Below are positions 6,055 to 8,252 of a stretch of DNA of 8,252 nucleotides, in pieces (positions within the stretch are counted from its first letter, which is position 1; every line of letters starts with the position of its first letter). The stretch is from Pseudomonadota bacterium (lineage in GTDB: Bacteria; Pseudomonadota; Gammaproteobacteria; Acidiferrobacterales; Acidiferrobacteraceae). The position numbers were made by a program, and so were the translations under genes. Where the stretch lies: assembly GCA_021797365.1 (NCBI GenBank), contig JAJZZU010000094.1, forward strand, positions 1 through 8,252. The letters run 5' to 3'. The notes under the pieces are model-generated. The model ran no database searches. It was not told the DNA's origin and saw only the letters and a program-made list of their open reading frames with translations.

Positions 6055-8252
6055 ATGCGGGATGCTTTAATAGGGCGCGGTATCGGACGTGACAAGCGTT
6101 TTAATAAAAGTAAGGAATTTGCGGATGGATCTGTGGAAAAAACTATAAGCAGTATCAATGACTATCCTATCATAAGAAAACTGGCGTCCGCCTTGTACAA
6201 GCGGGATGGCCACCTGCATGGCGCGGCGATTATGATTGGAGCTGGTTTCAGTCGGTGCGCTGCACAATGTTCGCCAGGTCAGCTGCCTATGCCGTTATGG
6301 AATGGTATCAGCCGAACGTTAGCGACAGAGATCGATCTGGACCGGTCATCGTCGGCATCCGGCAGTCAGCCAATTAAGTACACCGATCCCTTACGCATCG
6401 CCGAAGAATATCGGGCGTATTTCGGACAAGCGGCGCTGAATAGTCGAATCCGTCACGAGATCGCCGATGAAGCTCGTCAGCCGGGACTACTCTACGAGTC
6501 GTTGCTGAAGTTGCCATGGTCCGAAGTTATGACCACTAATTGGGATACGTTGCTGGAGAGATCAGCAAAAGATATCCACGAACGACATTATAAGTGCGTC
6601 ACGAGGCCCTCTGATCTTGCGTGGGCCCATTCACCTCGCATCGTTAAGCTCCATGGCACAATTGGCGTCACGGATACGCTGATTGCTACGCAGGAAGACT
6701 ACCGGACATATCCGGCGAAATTTGCGCCGTTTGTCAATTTTGCGCGCCAGGTGTTTATCGAGAATGAGTTATGCCTCTTAGGTTTCTCGGGCGACGACCC
6801 AAACTTCTTGCAGTGGGTGGGCTGGATTCGCGACCACTTGGCGGATCATGCCCGTAAAATCTATCTCGTCGGCGCCCTGAAGTTATCAGCGGCACGCCGC
6901 AAGCATCTCGAGTCCCTCAACATTGCACCCGTGGATTTATGGGAGGCGGTAAGCCTATACGCAGAGAACGGTGACCTCAAACACGAGACGGCAACACAAT
7001 TATTTCTGAATGCGCTACGCGAGGAGGGGGAATCCTACAAAGAGGCGTATCTGTGGGAGCCAACCAGGATCGATGGGCCTACTGCTCTTGAGGACATTAA
7101 GCGTATACATCAGGAGCCCCCATACGGCGCATCTTTGCTAAGAGGAGCGTTGGACGTACTAAAAACGGACAGGGAATCCTATCCGGGTTGGCTCGTATGC
7201 CCGTCCGAACTGCGTTGGAAGATAGAGAACCAATTAGCCAATCCTCATCCGACCGAGGGCCTCATTGAGGCGCTGGCCCCGGATGACCGCGCCAAAATCC
7301 TTTATGAAATCGCATGGCGCCACAAAGTGGTCGGGGATTACGTAGCGCCGTGGCTGACCGAAGCGCTTCTCACAGTTTGCGACCCAGACGTACCCAAAAG
7401 TATTAGCAAGCAACAACAATTGGAAATTTGTCTCGTTCTTCTCAACAACAGCCGGTGGTCGAAAACGGGTGTCGGGGAGGGCGAAACCGCGGTAGGGGAT
7501 CATACAAAGGTGCTGAGAGGCCGTCTACAACGCCACATGACGTTTTTTCCGGACTGCGCTACGGAACTTGCTTATCACGACGCGCTTGTGGCTCGGGACG
7601 CATTGGACTATGGCGGTCTAGAAAAGGTTATCGACAGAATCGTTGGGGAAGATCCGGTATGGAAGCTGCGCCGTGCCGCCCTGTTTATGGAGTTGGGCCG
7701 GCACGATGAGGGAGTGCAACTCGTCAGCGAGGCCTATAATGACTTACTTAAGGCTTACCATAACGGCGTCCGTTCGATAGCGGTCTTGTCGCGCCTAGTA
7801 TGGGCCCATTTGATACTGCGGGAGCTAAGATCGCCGGGAATTAACTCTTTTTTAACCCCATTGCCTATTGATATCAGAAATATCTATCGTGACTCGAAGT
7901 GTGACCCGTGGGATTGGATAGATGATCTTCGGGATGCAGTAAATAAGCTGCGAGAGCAACAATTGGAGGCGCAGACACCGATTAAACCCCAGTTCCGTCA
8001 GGGGCACTACGAACATAACCGTGACCAACGGTCACCAGTGAGTCATCAGGGGGTGTTTCTTCGTCTGGATTGGCTCACTCGCGTTGTTGGTATCCCTTGG
8101 CGGGCAGGGGGAATCTTCTCCATAGGCTTACTTGCCGATGTGGCGGGTAAACTTGTCTGTTCCGGAGGGGTCAGGATCCCCTTATGGGATTACACGCTCG
8201 CGATCCGCGCCAGCTCGAGCGCGACGTCAAAGGTCATTAAAGATGTTTTTAC
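6055..8252 (+). CDS. Large SIR2-family protein, putative anti-phage NADase (3' end outside the window)
   Basis: The frame stays open from 6046 to the right edge, giving at least 732 residues. It carries the SIR2 signatures of defence-associated sirtuins: G62-A-G-F-S66 for NAD binding, TTNWD with N162 and D164, KLHG with the catalytic-position H200, and GFSGDDPNF at 243-251. In this class SIR2 usually hydrolyses NAD to starve infected cells, for example in Thoeris and DSR systems. Residues from about 300 on are a long, mostly helical region of repeat-like character that I cannot assign; it may be the kind of C-terminal extension (DUF4020-like) found on long SIR2 proteins of about 1,200 aa, which is tentative. 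The start is uncertain. ATG 6055 is chosen, but its ribosome binding site is poor; GTG 6133 is possible. It must start upstream of ATG 6232, since the conserved DYP-x5-LASAL segment lies before it. No frameshift is seen. Confidence 0.88.
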   Translation, partial: MRDALIGRGIGRDKRFNKSKEFADGSVEKTISSINDYPIIRKLASALYKRDGHLHGAAIMIGAGFSRCAAQCSPGQLPMPLWNGISRTLATEIDLDRSSSASGSQPIKYTDPLRIAEEYRAYFGQAALNSRIRHEIADEARQPGLLYESLLKLPWSEVMTTNWDTLLERSAKDIHERHYKCVTRPSDLAWAHSPRIVKLHGTIGVTDTLIATQEDYRTYPAKFAPFVNFARQVFIENELCLLGFSGDDPNFLQWVGWIRDHLADHARKIYLVGALKLSAARRKHLESLNIAPVDLWEAVSLYAENGDLKHETATQLFLNALREEGESYKEAYLWEPTRIDGPTALEDIKRIHQEPPYGASLLRGALDVLKTDRESYPGWLVCPSELRWKIENQLANPHPTEGLIEALAPDDRAKILYEIAWRHKVVGDYVAPWLTEALLTVCDPDVPKSISKQQQLEICLVLLNNSRWSKTGVGEGETAVGDHTKVLRGRLQRHMTFFPDCATELAYHDALVARDALDYGGLEKVIDRIVGEDPVWKLRRAALFMELGRHDEGVQLVSEAYNDLLKAYHNGVRSIAVLSRLVWAHLILRELRSPGINSFLTPLPIDIRNIYRDSKCDPWDWIDDLRDAVNKLREQQLEAQTPIKPQFRQGHYEHNRDQRSPVSHQGVFLRLDWLTRVVGIPWRAGGIFSIGLLADVAGKLVCSGGVRIPLWDYTLAIRASSSATSKVIKDVF

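Noticed and set aside
6067..6267. 66-aa minus-strand frame opposite the start of the SIR2 gene
   Set aside because: It is antisense to the conserved region before and through GAGFS. An antitoxin-like role was considered, but there is no promoter or ribosome binding site and the peptide has no antitoxin features.
7234..7709. Frames of 89 aa (minus) and 93 aa (plus, from 7428) inside the SIR2 gene
   Set aside because: Both are out-of-frame shadows. The sense SIR2 frame is uninterrupted here, so they are not evidence of a frameshift.
1..8252. CRISPR array, tRNA, insertion sequence ends, origin iterons
   Set aside because: I looked for regularly spaced repeats, cloverleaf-like stems, transposase motifs and tandem iterons on both strands and saw none. 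The only repeats are the short ones listed.

Overview
The window looks like part of a conjugative element (an integrative conjugative element or plasmid) of a moderately GC-rich proteobacterium, running from its transfer region into a cargo region with two probable defence genes. The host guess rests on base composition, strong GGAGG-type ribosome binding sites and the F-TraD/TrwB-like coupling protein. No rRNA, tRNA, insertion sequence, integrase or attachment site was found, so neither the species nor the element can be named. All supported genes are on the + strand.

Bases 1-4313 form one tightly packed transfer-region operon. In order it holds: the 3' end of a DUF2958-like gene; a 70-aa unknown protein; a 146-aa unknown protein with a Cys2-His-Cys zinc-finger-like motif, whose end overlaps the next start by 8 bp; a 672-aa type IV coupling protein with two N-terminal membrane helices and Walker A and B motifs; a 73-aa acidic protein; a 58-aa membrane protein; and a 287-aa phospholipase D-family protein whose start overlaps the previous stop in ATGA. 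The coupling protein is the ATPase that would hand DNA to a type IV secretion channel. The phospholipase D-like protein could be a nuclease or a lipid-acting enzyme. The small proteins are probable accessory factors.

After a 207-bp spacer with a good extended -10 promoter, the content changes. A protein of about 454 aa has an unrecognised, probably beta-rich N-terminal half and a C-terminal HEPN-type domain with the RNase motif RNxxxH. After a further 169-bp spacer, a large SIR2-family protein begins near 6055 and runs off the right edge. Its NAD-binding and catalytic motifs (GAGFS, TTNWD, KLHG, GFSGDDPNF) are intact, and a long helical C-terminal region follows. These two genes look like anti-phage or anti-plasmid cargo: one predicted RNase and one predicted NAD-consuming effector.

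The most interesting points are the HEPN protein with its unrecognised N-terminal half, its adjacency to the SIR2 protein, and the small membrane protein plus phospholipase D pair coupled to the conjugation ATPase. Whether HEPN and SIR2 form one system cannot be decided from this window. They do not overlap, and only the first has a convincing promoter.
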